Assembly: GCA_964475125.1 (NCBI GenBank)
Contig: CAYYWP010000002.1
Location: forward strand, 1 to 64,000
DNA from: CAYYWP01 sp964475125
GTDB taxonomy: Bacteria; Desulfobacterota; Binatia; HRBIN30; CADEER01
Direction of reading: 5' to 3'
Length of the DNA: 64,000 nucleotides
The notes under the pieces were generated by a model. It was not told where the DNA came from. It ran no database searches and saw nothing but the letters and a program-made list of their open reading frames with translations. Positions within the stretch are counted from its first letter, which is position 1; each line of letters opens with the position of its first letter. Both the position numbers and the translations under genes were made by a program. This document shows positions 26,959 to 35,683 of the stretch, one piece after another.

Positions 26959-28751
26959 GCGCCCTGTACGACCCGCCGCGCGAAGAACAGCAGTTCCTGC
27001 TCGAACGGGTCAACGCCATCGATGACCTGCTCGCGCTGGCGTCGTTCGCGCATGCCGATGGCGACCTCGTGCGCGCGGTGCTCGACAGCGGCGCGGCATT
27101 TGCGCGCGATGTGCTCGTTCCCTTGGGCGCCGCCGGTGACGCCGAGGGCAGCCGCCTCGAGGCGGGGCGGGTGAAAACGCCGTGCGGGTTCCCGGCGGCG
27201 TATCGGGCCTACGCGAGCGCCGGCTGGCCCGGTGTCGATCTGCCGCTCGATCACGGCGGGCAGGCCCTGCCGCTGTCCGCGCAGGTGGCGTTCGCGGAGA
27301 TGGTCAACGGCGCCAGCGTCCCCTTCGGCATGCTCACCGTGCAGCTGCGCGCCGCCACGCACCTGCTGATCGAACATGCCGACGCGGCGCTGGCGGCGCG
27401 CATCGTACCGCCGCTGGCGCGCGGTGAATGGGCGGCGACGATCTGCATCACCGAGGCGGAAGCCGGCTCCGACGTCGGACGCATTCGTACGCTCGCGGCG
27501 CCGCGCGCCGACGGCAGCTACGTGGTCAGCGGCGCCAAGATGTTCATCAGCTTCGGCGATCATGACTGCGCGCCGCAGATCATTCACCTGCTGCTCGCGC
27601 GCACGCCGGGCGCGCCGGCCGGGACGCAGGGCCTCAGTCTGTTCGCCGTGCCGTCGCGCCGCTTCGCTGACCAGACACCGAACGCGATTGCGGTGAGCCG
27701 CATCGAGCACAAGATGGGCCTGCGCGCATCGCCCACCTGCGCCTTGCAGTTCGACGGCGCGACCGCCTATCGCATCGGCGCCGAAGGGCAGGGCCTCAAG
27801 TGCCTGTTCACGATGGTGAACCTGATGCGGCTCGAAGTGGCGGTACAGGGCGTGGCGCTCGCGGAAGCCGCCACCCAGCGGGCCGTGTCGTACGCCGCCG
27901 AACGCCGGCAGGGCGGTCCCGCAGACGCGCCGCCGCTGCCGATCGACGCGCACGCCGACGTGCAGCGCATGCTCCTCGTCATGCGGGCGCGGACGAATGC
28001 GATGCGCGCGTTGGTGTTCCACGCCGCGCGTTGCCTGGATCTGGCCCGCGCCTCGCCCGAGGCGAACGGTCGCGCCCGCGCGCGCGCGCTGGCCGAGTTG
28101 CTGCTGCCGGTGTGCAAGACCGGCGGGGCGGAGACGGCGTTCGACGTGGCCAGCCTGGCGGTGCAGGTGTTCGGCGGTCACGGCTATATCTGCGACAATG
28201 GCGTAGAGGGACTGCTGCGCGATAGCCGGGTCATGGCGATCTACGAAGGGACGTCCGGGATTCAGTCCTTCGATCTGCTCGCGCGCAAGGTGCTGCGCAA
28301 CCAGGGCGAGCGGTACGCGGTGCTGATCGATGCCATGCGCGCGGACGTCGCGCGCCATCGCGCCACGCCCCCGCTCGTCGACATCGCGGCGGGGCTCGAC
28401 GAGGCGATCGCGCGCCTCGACGCCTGCACCGCGCGGCTGCGCGATCGGGCGCCGACCGATGCGCGCGCCGTCGAGTGGGCGGCCACCGACTATCTGCAGT
28501 TGACCGCACTGGTGTGCGGTGCGTGGATGTGGCTGCGCATGGCCGCGGCGGCGAACACCGGCAGCGCCGCCGATGCGGACCGCCGCCGCCTGGCGCGGTT
28601 CTACGGCGCCTGGCTGTTACCGCAGGTGGCCGTGCACGAGGCGCGGATCAGGCTGGGGGATCCCATGGGTGAGGCGGCGACCAGTTCCTCTCCCGCCGCC
28701 CCTCGGCGGCGCGCCGGCGAGGGGAACATCCCAGGGAGCAGGGCGAGATGA
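26955..28751 (+). CDS. Acyl-CoA dehydrogenase, long form
   Basis: 598 residues, longer than the 380-400 of ordinary acyl-CoA dehydrogenases; the extra C-terminal helical part is like that of the FadE/AcdA-type long forms. It has the FAD-site segment ICITEAEAGSDVGRIRT, the strand IEHKMGLRASPTCALQFDGA, the helix GHGYICDNGVEGLLRDSRVMAIYEGTSGIQ with the catalytic Glu in YEGT near residue 430, and a C-terminal bundle. It overlaps the synthetase by ATGA and the thiolase by ATGA. It should introduce the alpha-beta double bond in the activated substrate. The final 20 residues are low-complexity and may be an extension by chance. Confidence 0.9.
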   Translation: MSALYDPPREEQQFLLERVNAIDDLLALASFAHADGDLVRAVLDSGAAFARDVLVPLGAAGDAEGSRLEAGRVKTPCGFPAAYRAYASAGWPGVDLPLDHGGQALPLSAQVAFAEMVNGASVPFGMLTVQLRAATHLLIEHADAALAARIVPPLARGEWAATICITEAEAGSDVGRIRTLAAPRADGSYVVSGAKMFISFGDHDCAPQIIHLLLARTPGAPAGTQGLSLFAVPSRRFADQTPNAIAVSRIEHKMGLRASPTCALQFDGATAYRIGAEGQGLKCLFTMVNLMRLEVAVQGVALAEAATQRAVSYAAERRQGGPADAPPLPIDAHADVQRMLLVMRARTNAMRALVFHAARCLDLARASPEANGRARARALAELLLPVCKTGGAETAFDVASLAVQVFGGHGYICDNGVEGLLRDSRVMAIYEGTSGIQSFDLLARKVLRNQGERYAVLIDAMRADVARHRATPPLVDIAAGLDEAIARLDACTARLRDRAPTDARAVEWAATDYLQLTALVCGAWMWLRMAAAANTGSAADADRRRLARFYGAWLLPQVAVHEARIRLGDPMGEAATSSSPAAPRRRAGEGNIPGSRAR

Positions 28752-29950
28752 CAGAGGCATCCATTCCGTACGGTGCGTACTGGTGCACGCCGTTCGCGCG
28801 CTGGCAGGGCAGCCTGGCGCATCTGCACAGTGTCGAATTGGCCGCCCACGTCGCCACGCAGGCGCTCGCGGCGCGCCAGATTCCGCTCGCGGCGATCGAC
28901 CACGGCATCCTCGGCATGTCGGTGCCGCAGCGCGGCTGTTTCTACGGCGTGCCGTGGTTGACCGGCCTGATGGGCGCCGCCGATGTCGGCGGTCCGACGA
29001 TTTCGCAGGCCTGCGCGACGAGCGCCCGCGTGCTGATGGCGGCGCAGCAGGAGATCACCGGTGGCAGCGCCGACTGCGTGCTCGCGATCACCGCCGATCG
29101 CGTGTCGAACGGCCCGCACATCTACTACCCGAACCCACTCGGTCCCGGCGGGCGCGGCGACACCGAGGACTGGGTCATGTCGAATTTCGAGCGCGACCCC
29201 TTCGCCGGATGCGACATGACCTTCACCGCCGAGCACTGCGCCGAGAAGTGGAAGGTGTCGACGCCGGAGCAACATGCGATCGCGCTGCGCCGTTACGAGC
29301 AGTACCTCGACGCGACGAAGGTGGTCGACGGGGTCTCTTTTCAGCAGCGTTACATGACGCTGCCCTTTGCCGTGCCCGATGCGCGCTTCACGCGGACCGT
29401 CGCCACGCTGCACGGCGACGAGGGCGTGCACGCGACGACCGCCGATGGTCTGGCGAAACTGCGGCCGGTGAAGGACGGCGGCACCGTCACCTATGGGGGC
29501 CAGACGCATCCCGCCGACGGCAACGCGGGGATGATCGTCACCACGGCGGAGCGCGCCCGGGCACTCGCGCCGGCAGGCAGTCCGCGCATCGCGCTGCGCG
29601 GCTTCGGGCAGGCGCGGGTCGAGAAGGCGTGGATGCCCTCGGCCCCGGTGCCGGCGACGAGGCGCGCGCTGGCGGCGGTCGGGGTGGGCATCACCGACAT
29701 CGCGGCGATCAAGTCGCACAACCCGTTCGCGGTCAATGATGCGGTGTTTGCGCGCGAGTTCGGCATCGACGTGATGGCGATGAACAATTACGGCTGCTCG
29801 CTGGTCTACGGACATCCGCAGGGCCCCACCGGCATGCGCGCCGTCATCGAGCTGATCGAGGAACTGGTCTTGCGCGGTGGCGGACTGGGGTTGTTCCAGG
29901 GCTGTGCGGCGGGCGATACCGCCATGGCGGTGGTGATCGAGGTGGCATGA
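28748..29950 (+). CDS. Thiolase family protein
   Basis: 400 residues. The nucleophile Cys is at residue 89 in SQACATSARVL, the base His in GHPQGPTGMRA and the second Cys in LFQGCAAGDTAMAVV, so the active site is complete. The usual NEAFA segment reads SHNPFAVND, as in the SCP2-like and other divergent thiolases. It overlaps both neighbours (ATGA upstream, ATGATGA downstream), so it is translated with them. It should cleave the 3-ketoacyl-CoA to acetyl- or propionyl-CoA and a shortened acyl-CoA. N-terminal residues YGAYWCTPFARWQGSLAHLHSVEL include an unusual Cys and no signal peptide. Confidence 0.88.
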   Translation: MTEASIPYGAYWCTPFARWQGSLAHLHSVELAAHVATQALAARQIPLAAIDHGILGMSVPQRGCFYGVPWLTGLMGAADVGGPTISQACATSARVLMAAQQEITGGSADCVLAITADRVSNGPHIYYPNPLGPGGRGDTEDWVMSNFERDPFAGCDMTFTAEHCAEKWKVSTPEQHAIALRRYEQYLDATKVVDGVSFQQRYMTLPFAVPDARFTRTVATLHGDEGVHATTADGLAKLRPVKDGGTVTYGGQTHPADGNAGMIVTTAERARALAPAGSPRIALRGFGQARVEKAWMPSAPVPATRRALAAVGVGITDIAAIKSHNPFAVNDAVFAREFGIDVMAMNNYGCSLVYGHPQGPTGMRAVIELIEELVLRGGGLGLFQGCAAGDTAMAVVIEVA

Positions 29951-31488
29951 TGAGCGCGCCGCGCCGTTATCCGACGGTGGTGCACATGCTGATCGACGCG
30001 GCGGCGCGCGCGCCGGAGCGCGAAGCGCTGGTGTGCGGTGCGGAACGCCTCAGTTACGCCGACTACCTGCGCTGCGCCTGCGGCCTCGCCGGCGAGCTGA
30101 ACGAAGTCGGCGTTGCCGGCGAGCGCGTCGCCTTCATCCTCGGCAACTCGCTCGATATCTGCATCGCCTACTTCGGCGTGCACTTGGCGCGGGCCCAGAT
30201 TGTACCGCTGAATCCGCTCTATACGGCCAGTGAACTGGCGCCGATGCTGGAAGACGCCGCGCCGCGCGTGCTGATCTTCGATTCCGCCAATCGCGAGCGT
30301 GATACGGCGCTGGCGGCGACGCTCGGTATCCGCCACACGCTGTGCATCGGCGGCGCGACCGATTGCCGGCGTCTCGCTCACCCGGCGGACTGGCCCGAGA
30401 CGCGGTTGCCGGCCGACCTGCCGCGTGCCGACGACCTCGGCACGCTGCAGTTCACCGGCGGCACCACGGGGCGCGCCAAGGGGGCCGACATCACGCACGG
30501 CGCGACCGCGACGAATATCGTGCAGCGCGAGCGGGTCTTTCCGATGCGCGACGATGTCGAGCGCTGCCTGTGCGTGATGCCGCTGTTCCACTGCTACGCC
30601 TCGCACATGAACCTGCACGCCATGGCCTATCACCGTGGCACGCTGGTGATTCTGCCGCGCTATCACCCGGCCGATGTGCTCGACGCGATGGCGCGCGAGC
30701 GCATCACGCTGTTCGGTGGCAGCCCGACGATTTTCGCCGGGCTCATGGGGTATGAGGGTTTCGCGGGCGCGGATTTCTCGCACCTGCACCTGTCGTCCTC
30801 GGGCGCCGCCGCGTTGCCGGCGGAACTGCTGGCGCGCTGGGAGGCGCGCACCGGCACGCCGATCGTTGAGGGGTTCGGGCAGACCGAGGCCGGCCCCGTG
30901 ATCGCGTTCAATCCGGCGAACGGGGTGCGCAAGCCCGGCTCCGTCGGCATCCCGATCGCCGATACCGAGCTGCAGATCGTCGATAGCGAAACCGGCAGGC
31001 GCGTCCTTGCGGCCGGCCAGCACGGCGAGATCCGCGTGCGCGGTCCGCAGTTGATGCGCGGCTATCGAAACCGGCCGACGGAGACGGCGGAGGCGCTGCG
31101 CGAGGGCTGGCTCTACACCGGCGACATCGGCGTGCTCGACGCCGACGGGTACCTCTACATCACGGGGCGTCGCAAGGAAATGATCCTGGTCTCGGGCTAC
31201 AACGTGTTTCCGCGCGAGATCGAGGAAGTGCTGCTCGCGCATCCCGCCGTCGCGGAAGCGGCGGTCGCCGGCAGGCCCGATGCGTACCGCGGCGAGTTGC
31301 CGCTGGCGTTCGTGGCCTTGCGCGCGCCGGCGGATAGCGATGCGCTGCGCGACTGGTGCGCCGCGCGGCTGGCGCCGTACAAGATTCCCGCCGAATTCCG
31401 CGTGCTCGATTCGCTGCCCAAGACGGCGGCGGGCAAGCTCGACAAGCTGGCGCTGACGCGCGAGGCGCGCGTGTCTGCCGCTGGCTGA
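29947..31488 (+). CDS. Acyl-CoA synthetase (AMP-forming), operon 1 copy B
   Basis: 513 residues. ANL motifs: QFTGGTTGRAKGADITHG (P-loop; a Gly replaces the usual Ser), GFGQTEAGPVIAF, LYTGDIGVLDADGYLYITGRRKEMILVSGYNVFPREIEE and AAGKLDKLALTREA with the catalytic Lys. It starts within the thiolase stop (ATG 29947; ATG 29950 is equally possible). It is only distantly like copy A, so the two probably act on different acids, for example the starting compound and a cleavage product. The following gene begins 65 bases later without a clear ribosome-binding site. Confidence 0.88.
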   Translation: MMSAPRRYPTVVHMLIDAAARAPEREALVCGAERLSYADYLRCACGLAGELNEVGVAGERVAFILGNSLDICIAYFGVHLARAQIVPLNPLYTASELAPMLEDAAPRVLIFDSANRERDTALAATLGIRHTLCIGGATDCRRLAHPADWPETRLPADLPRADDLGTLQFTGGTTGRAKGADITHGATATNIVQRERVFPMRDDVERCLCVMPLFHCYASHMNLHAMAYHRGTLVILPRYHPADVLDAMARERITLFGGSPTIFAGLMGYEGFAGADFSHLHLSSSGAAALPAELLARWEARTGTPIVEGFGQTEAGPVIAFNPANGVRKPGSVGIPIADTELQIVDSETGRRVLAAGQHGEIRVRGPQLMRGYRNRPTETAEALREGWLYTGDIGVLDADGYLYITGRRKEMILVSGYNVFPREIEEVLLAHPAVAEAAVAGRPDAYRGELPLAFVALRAPADSDALRDWCAARLAPYKIPAEFRVLDSLPKTAAGKLDKLALTREARVSAAG

Positions 31489-31553
31489 GACCATCCGAGG
31501 TGAGCGTTGCCGGCCTCGGTTCAAGCGATGCCCGACGGGCACTGACGACGGCC

Positions 31554-33578
31554 ATGGTCGAGAACCCGCTTCTGGCCACTCCCGCGCGCCCGCTGCCTCG
31601 CGCCCTCGGCGTAATTGGCGCCGGCACCATCGGCCCGGATATCGCCTACTACTTCAAGAGCGAGATCGCCGATCTGGCGCTGGTGCTCGTCGATATCCGC
31701 CAGGAGGCGCTCGATGCCGCGGTGGCGCGCATCCACGCGTATGCCGAGAAGGCGGTGCAGCGCGGCAAACTGAGTGCGCGGCAGGCGGAGCGGGTGCGCG
31801 CCGATATCGTCACCGCCACGGATTACGCCGCGCTCGCGGCGTGTGACTGGGTGCTGGAGGCGGCGACGGAACATCTCGGGGTGAAGCGGAAGATCTTCGC
31901 CGACGTGGAAGCGGTCGTGGGCACGGACACGCTGATCACCTCCAACACCAGTGCGCTGCCCGCCGCGCGCCTGTTCGCAACGCTGAAGCATCCCGAGCGC
32001 GCCACGGTGACGCATTTCTTTGCACCGGCGTTCCGCAATCCCGCCGTGGAGGTCGTGCGCTGGCCGCGCGTGGACGCCGCCGCGATCGATTACCTCCGCT
32101 GGGTGTTCGCCAGCACCGGCAAGGTCCCGTTCGTCACCGCGGACGAGGTCTGCTTCATGCTCGACCGCATCTTCGACAATTGGTGTAACGAAGCCGCGGT
32201 GCTGCTCGGATGCGGCGCTACACCGGCGCAGGTCGATACGGTGGCGGCCGAGTTCGCGCACGCCGGACCGTTCTTCGTCCTCAACCTGGCGAACGGCAAT
32301 CCGATCATCATCGAGACCAACACGCTGCAGATGGAGGAGGGGGAGCACTATCGGCCGGCGGCGATCTTTCATACCGCGGGCCGCTGGGAAACCGTGGCGC
32401 CCGGCGCGCGCGTGCCGGTGCCGGACGATCTCTCCGCCGCGATTCGCGATCGGCTCGCCGGCATGCTGCTGTCGCAAGCGGTCGATATCCTCGATCGCGG
32501 TATCGGCACGCCCGAGGATCTCGATCTCGGCTGCCGCCTCGCCTTCGCGTTCCGCCAGGGGCCGCTCGAAATGCTGCGCGAGCGCGGCGAGAGCGAATGC
32601 CGGCGTCTCCTCGATCGCCTCGCGCGCGAGCGACCCGGCATGCCGATGCCGCGGCGGGCGCTGGCGGAGTACACTCGATTCTGCCGTTTCATCCTCGTCG
32701 ACGATGTGCCTGCCGGCGACGGGCAGCTCGTCAAGCTCCTCACGCTGCGTCGTCCCGAGGCGCTGAACGCGATCCATGACGAGATGACGGACGAGATCCT
32801 GGCGACGCTTCGCGCCTTCGAGAACGAGCCGTGTGTGGCCGGTTTCGTCATCACCGGCTATGGCACGAAGGCATTTTCCTCCGGCGCCGACATCGGCCGT
32901 TTTCCGACCCTGCTCGGCGACGCCGAGGCGGCGGCGCAGTACGCCCGGGACTGTTCGCGGCTGCTGGTGTATCTCGATTCCTGCGCCAAGCCGGTGGTGG
33001 CGGCGTTGAACGGCATGGCGCTGGGAGGTGGCCTGGAGCTCGCGATGCGCTGCCACGGCATCGTCGCGGTGGCGCATGCGCGCGTGCAGTTGCCGGAAAT
33101 CACGCTCGGCATCGCGCCGGGCATCGGTGCGCTGGTGGTGCCATACCGGCGCTGGCCGGCGGCCGCGGAACTGTTTCATCGCATGTTGCTGCGCGCGGAA
33201 TCGGTGCCGGCGCCGGCGGCGGCGGCGCAGGGTGTCGTCAACGCCTGCGTGGCCACGCAGGCAGAACTGGTGCCGGCGGCGGTGCACTGCGCACTGGCCC
33301 TGGGCACTCGGCGCCATCGTGTCGCCGACGCGCCGGTTCGTGTCCCGCTGGTGGTCGCCGACCCGCAACCCAGGTCGGCGGTCGGGCAGGAGCTCAGTGC
33401 CGCCGTGAGCGCGATCGTGCGCGGCGCGATTGCCGACGGTGCCGCGGCGGCGAGCTTTGCTGAGGCACTCGAAATCGGCTATCGCGCCTTCGGCGCGTCC
33501 GCATGCACGGCGGCCGCGAAAGAGGGCGTCAGCGCTTTCGGCGCCAGGCGTACGCCGGATTTCGCCAAGACCGGGTGA
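31554..33578 (+). CDS. 3-hydroxyacyl-CoA dehydrogenase / enoyl-CoA hydratase fusion
   Basis: 674 residues from the ATG at 31554; no good ribosome-binding site, and a GTG at 31500 is an alternative. Residues 15-300 are the NAD-binding and C-terminal domains of 3-hydroxyacyl-CoA dehydrogenase (GVIGAGTIGPDIAYYF; TSNTSALPAARL; THFFAPAFRNPAVEVV). From about residue 385 comes a crotonase domain (RRPEALNAIHDEM, GTKAFSSGADIGRF, GMALGGGLELAMRC, ARVQLPEITLGIAPGIGA) with both catalytic Glu present. The order dehydrogenase-then-hydratase is the reverse of FadB and is seen in some archaeal crotonyl-CoA hydratase/3-hydroxybutyryl-CoA dehydrogenases. With the thiolase and dehydrogenase genes it completes a beta-oxidation cycle. 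Confidence 0.88.
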   Translation: MVENPLLATPARPLPRALGVIGAGTIGPDIAYYFKSEIADLALVLVDIRQEALDAAVARIHAYAEKAVQRGKLSARQAERVRADIVTATDYAALAACDWVLEAATEHLGVKRKIFADVEAVVGTDTLITSNTSALPAARLFATLKHPERATVTHFFAPAFRNPAVEVVRWPRVDAAAIDYLRWVFASTGKVPFVTADEVCFMLDRIFDNWCNEAAVLLGCGATPAQVDTVAAEFAHAGPFFVLNLANGNPIIIETNTLQMEEGEHYRPAAIFHTAGRWETVAPGARVPVPDDLSAAIRDRLAGMLLSQAVDILDRGIGTPEDLDLGCRLAFAFRQGPLEMLRERGESECRRLLDRLARERPGMPMPRRALAEYTRFCRFILVDDVPAGDGQLVKLLTLRRPEALNAIHDEMTDEILATLRAFENEPCVAGFVITGYGTKAFSSGADIGRFPTLLGDAEAAAQYARDCSRLLVYLDSCAKPVVAALNGMALGGGLELAMRCHGIVAVAHARVQLPEITLGIAPGIGALVVPYRRWPAAAELFHRMLLRAESVPAPAAAAQGVVNACVATQAELVPAAVHCALALGTRRHRVADAPVRVPLVVADPQPRSAVGQELSAAVSAIVRGAIADGAAAASFAEALEIGYRAFGASACTAAAKEGVSAFGARRTPDFAKTG

Positions 33579-33689
33579 TCGGCCGCGCGCCATTCCGAGC
33601 GCCTCGATGGCGCGGCGCCCTCCACACGGCTCCGCGGCGGCGAGGGAAGACATTGTGCAACGCCCCGGCGGCGCGATAGTCTGCCGCCG

Positions 33690-34484
33690 ATGCCAGCCGA
33701 GCGCGCGACGACTCACACCTCCACGGGCCGCGGGCTCGCCGTGCTCGGCCTGCTGCTGGTGCTGGCCGGCGTCGTCGGCTACTTCGTCGTCGTCTTCCGC
33801 CTCGCGGCCTGGTGGCCGTCGGTGCGCAACGCGGCGCTGCCGAACTGGCTCCTCGTCATCGCCGGCGTGGCCCTCGCGGTCCTCGCGGTGCGCCGAGCGT
33901 CGAGCGGTCGCACGGCGAAAGTGCTGCTCGGCGTCGACCTGGCGCTCGCCGCGCTGTTCGCGGCGATCCTTTACGTCGTGCCCGCCGTCCCCGGCGCCAG
34001 CGGACCGGCGATCGGCGCGCCGGCACCAGACTTCGCGCTCCTCGACCAGAGCGGCAAGACCGTGCGGCTGGCCGACCTGCGGGGCGCGCCGGCGCTGCTC
34101 GTCTTCTATCGCGGCCACTGGTGACCCTTCTGCGTGTCGGAGCTGCAGGGTCTGCAGCTGAGCCTGGAGGAGTTCCGGCGCCGCGGTGTGCGCGTCGTCG
34201 GCATGGTCGTCGACCCGGTCGAGACCAACGCCCAGCTGGCACGCGATGCCGGGCTCGAGTTCACGATCCTCGCCGATCCCGACCTGCACACCATCGACGC
34301 GTACGGCCTGCGGCATCGTGAAGGACATGAGGGCCAGGACATCGCGCTCTCGGCCTCGGTGCTGCTCGACGCCGACGGCACCGTCCGCTGGAGCCACGTG
34401 ACGCCCAACTTCCGCGTCCGTCCCCTCCCCGGCGAGATCCTCGCCGCGGTCGACGGGCTGCCGAAGGGGTCGCGAGCAGACTGA
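33690..34484 (+). CDS. Membrane-anchored peroxiredoxin-like selenoprotein (in-frame UGA read as Sec)
   Basis: 264 residues if the TGA at 34122-34124 is read as selenocysteine (residue 145). Three hydrophobic helices at about 15-37, 50-67 and 77-99 anchor it; residues 105-264 are an AhpC/TSA-type redoxin domain: IGAPAPDFALLDQSGKTVRLADLRG, LVFYRGHW-U-PFC, VVGMVVDPVETNAQLARDAGLEF, ILADPDLHTIDAYGL, ASVLLDADGTVRW. In the family the same motif is RGxWCPxC, so U replaces the first Cys of CxxC, and Cys148 remains. The frame is the same on both sides of the TGA, and the part after it is a normal domain with a normal stop. A hairpin 16 bases downstream fits a bacterial SECIS. No selA, selB, selC or selD is in the window. 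Without Sec decoding it would be annotated as two broken genes. Confidence 0.85.
34141..34159 (+). promoter_or_regulatory. Candidate bacterial SECIS hairpin
   Basis: A perfect 8-bp stem, AGCTGCAG (34141-34148) with CTGCAGCT (34152-34159), closes a GGT loop (34149-34151). It begins 16 bases after the UGA and the loop is 25 bases from it, within the usual range for SelB-binding elements. The core TGCAGGGTCTGCA differs from that of E. coli fdhF (TGCAGGTCTGCA) by one extra loop G. The hairpin lies in coding sequence, as bacterial SECIS elements must. That it binds SelB is inferred. Confidence 0.65.
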
Positions 34485-34581
34485 GTGGTCGGAACGGCCC
34501 AGTCGCGGTATGACCGGGGCCTGCGCTAGGGCCACCATGGTCAGCAGTGTGCGGGCGGTCGGGGTGGCCCTCGGTCAGCCT

Positions 34582-34738
34582 TGATCTGACAAAACCTCAA
34601 CGCCGAGATGCAGCGTACGCAGAGGGCACCGTGGCGTCGTGCATGAGCTCGAGCGCTGCCCCATCGTCATCGTCAATAGGGCTCCGCGTTCTCTGCAGGC
34701 TCCGCGGCTCTGCGTTGAATCTCTGCTGTCCGATCAAG
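34582..34738 (+). repeat. Dispersed repeat family B, copy 1 (uninterrupted)
   Basis: Runs from TTGATCTGACAAAACCTC to CTGTCCGATCAAG, roughly inverse at its ends (GATC near both, and CTCAACGCCGAG against CTCTGCGTTGAA). Related copies are at 42715-43064 (same strand, with a MITE inside) and 62265-62486 (opposite strand, with a palindrome inside). No gene is seen between 34485 and 34810 other than this. Confidence 0.7.
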
Positions 34739-34810
34739 GGCAGCTCGCCGCCCTTGGGCGCCTCGGTCGCGAACTCGAGACAACGCCAGATCCCGCACCA
34801 CAGGCGCGGC

Positions 34811-35242
34811 TCATCGCCGACACGGATCGATCCAGCGAAGCCCGGGGAAGCGGGCGAAGTCGGCATCGGTCGAGTAGAGAATGTAGCCGCGCTCGACGGC
34901 GAGCGTTGCGAGGTGTGCATCCGTGGTCAGGTTGCCGGCGGTGCCCAATCGCTCGAGGTTGCGACGCAGCGCCGCGAAGTGCCCGTCGGCCGGGTGCGGA
35001 ACGTGCACATGCGGCACTTGCAGCCAGCCCTCGATGCGACCCAGCACATCGTGCACGGCAAGCGGTCGAAGAAGCACCCTTCTGTTGGTCGTGATGCGGA
35101 TGAAGCCAAGCAGCGTGACCCACGCCAGGCCAACTCCCTCGGTACCGCTCAGGCAGGCGTCCCACCAGCGTCGCGCCCGCTCGTGCACCGGGGAATCGGA
35201 GTTATGCGCGTGAACGAGCACGCTGACGTCGGGCAGGATCAC
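34811..35242 (-). CDS. vapC: VapC-type PIN-domain ribonuclease toxin
   Basis: 143 residues from a GTG at 35242. The PIN fold shows its acidic residues: Asp in LPDVSVLVHA at the N-terminus, Thr-Asp in LTTDAHLATLAVERG, and Asp in YSTDADFARFPGLRW. Length and order (antitoxin first, toxin second, both minus, 41 bases of overlap) are standard for VapBC. The toxin is expected to cleave a structured RNA such as tRNA when its antitoxin is degraded; the target is not predictable. It sits between repeat family B and a glycosyltransferase gene, a typical mobile position. Confidence 0.9.
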   Translation of the reverse strand: MILPDVSVLVHAHNSDSPVHERARRWWDACLSGTEGVGLAWVTLLGFIRITTNRRVLLRPLAVHDVLGRIEGWLQVPHVHVPHPADGHFAALRRNLERLGTAGNLTTDAHLATLAVERGYILYSTDADFARFPGLRWIDPCRR

Positions 35243-35504
35243 GACCCTTCCGCGCTGCAGGCTGAACGAAGGCCTCGGCTTCCAACTCGTCCGCCAGCTG
35301 ATTGAGCTTGTCGAGATCGATTCCAGGCCGGAATCCGAAGGAGTGCGGCACGGTGCGCGGGGCGCGCACCTTCGGTTTGGCGGCCTCGCCCAGGCCGGCG
35401 CGGATTGCGCGGTTGACCGCTTCTTTGAACGAGATGCCCATCTCGCGCGCCCGTCTGGCGAGCAGCCCCGCGAGGTCGTCGTCCAACGTGAGCGTGGTGC
35501 GCAT
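35202..35504 (-). CDS. vapB: VapB-type ribbon-helix-helix antitoxin
   Basis: 100 residues. The N-terminus MRTTLTLDDDLAGLLARRAREMGISFKEAVNRAIRAGL is a ribbon-helix-helix DNA-binding domain; the rest (including GFRPGIDLDKLNQLADELEAEAF) should wrap the PIN toxin, and a 20-residue Arg/Ala-rich tail follows because the frame runs into vapC. VapB proteins usually have 70-85 residues. The pair is expected to repress its own promoter; I cannot identify the operator. The 179 bases upstream of the gene on the other side (35505-35683) hold no gene. Confidence 0.88.
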   Translation of the reverse strand: MRTTLTLDDDLAGLLARRAREMGISFKEAVNRAIRAGLGEAAKPKVRAPRTVPHSFGFRPGIDLDKLNQLADELEAEAFVQPAARKGRDPARRQRARSRA

Positions 35505-35683
35505 ATCCTGATGCCCTAGATGTCTGCAGATATGATGTCAAGGCATCAGCACGTGATCACCGCGCCCGCTCCACTCGCAGCCGCCGAAGAGCGCGAACGA
35601 CGGGATATCCACCTCGGCCGCTGGCGCGCCGGCCGGCTACAACTCCAGTCGCCCTGCGGGCTCCTTCCGTTTCCCCGGCCCGC

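Noticed and set aside
31521..34538. 1005-codon open frame on the minus strand
   Set aside because: Antisense to the fusion enzyme and the selenoprotein; composition is that of a shadow.
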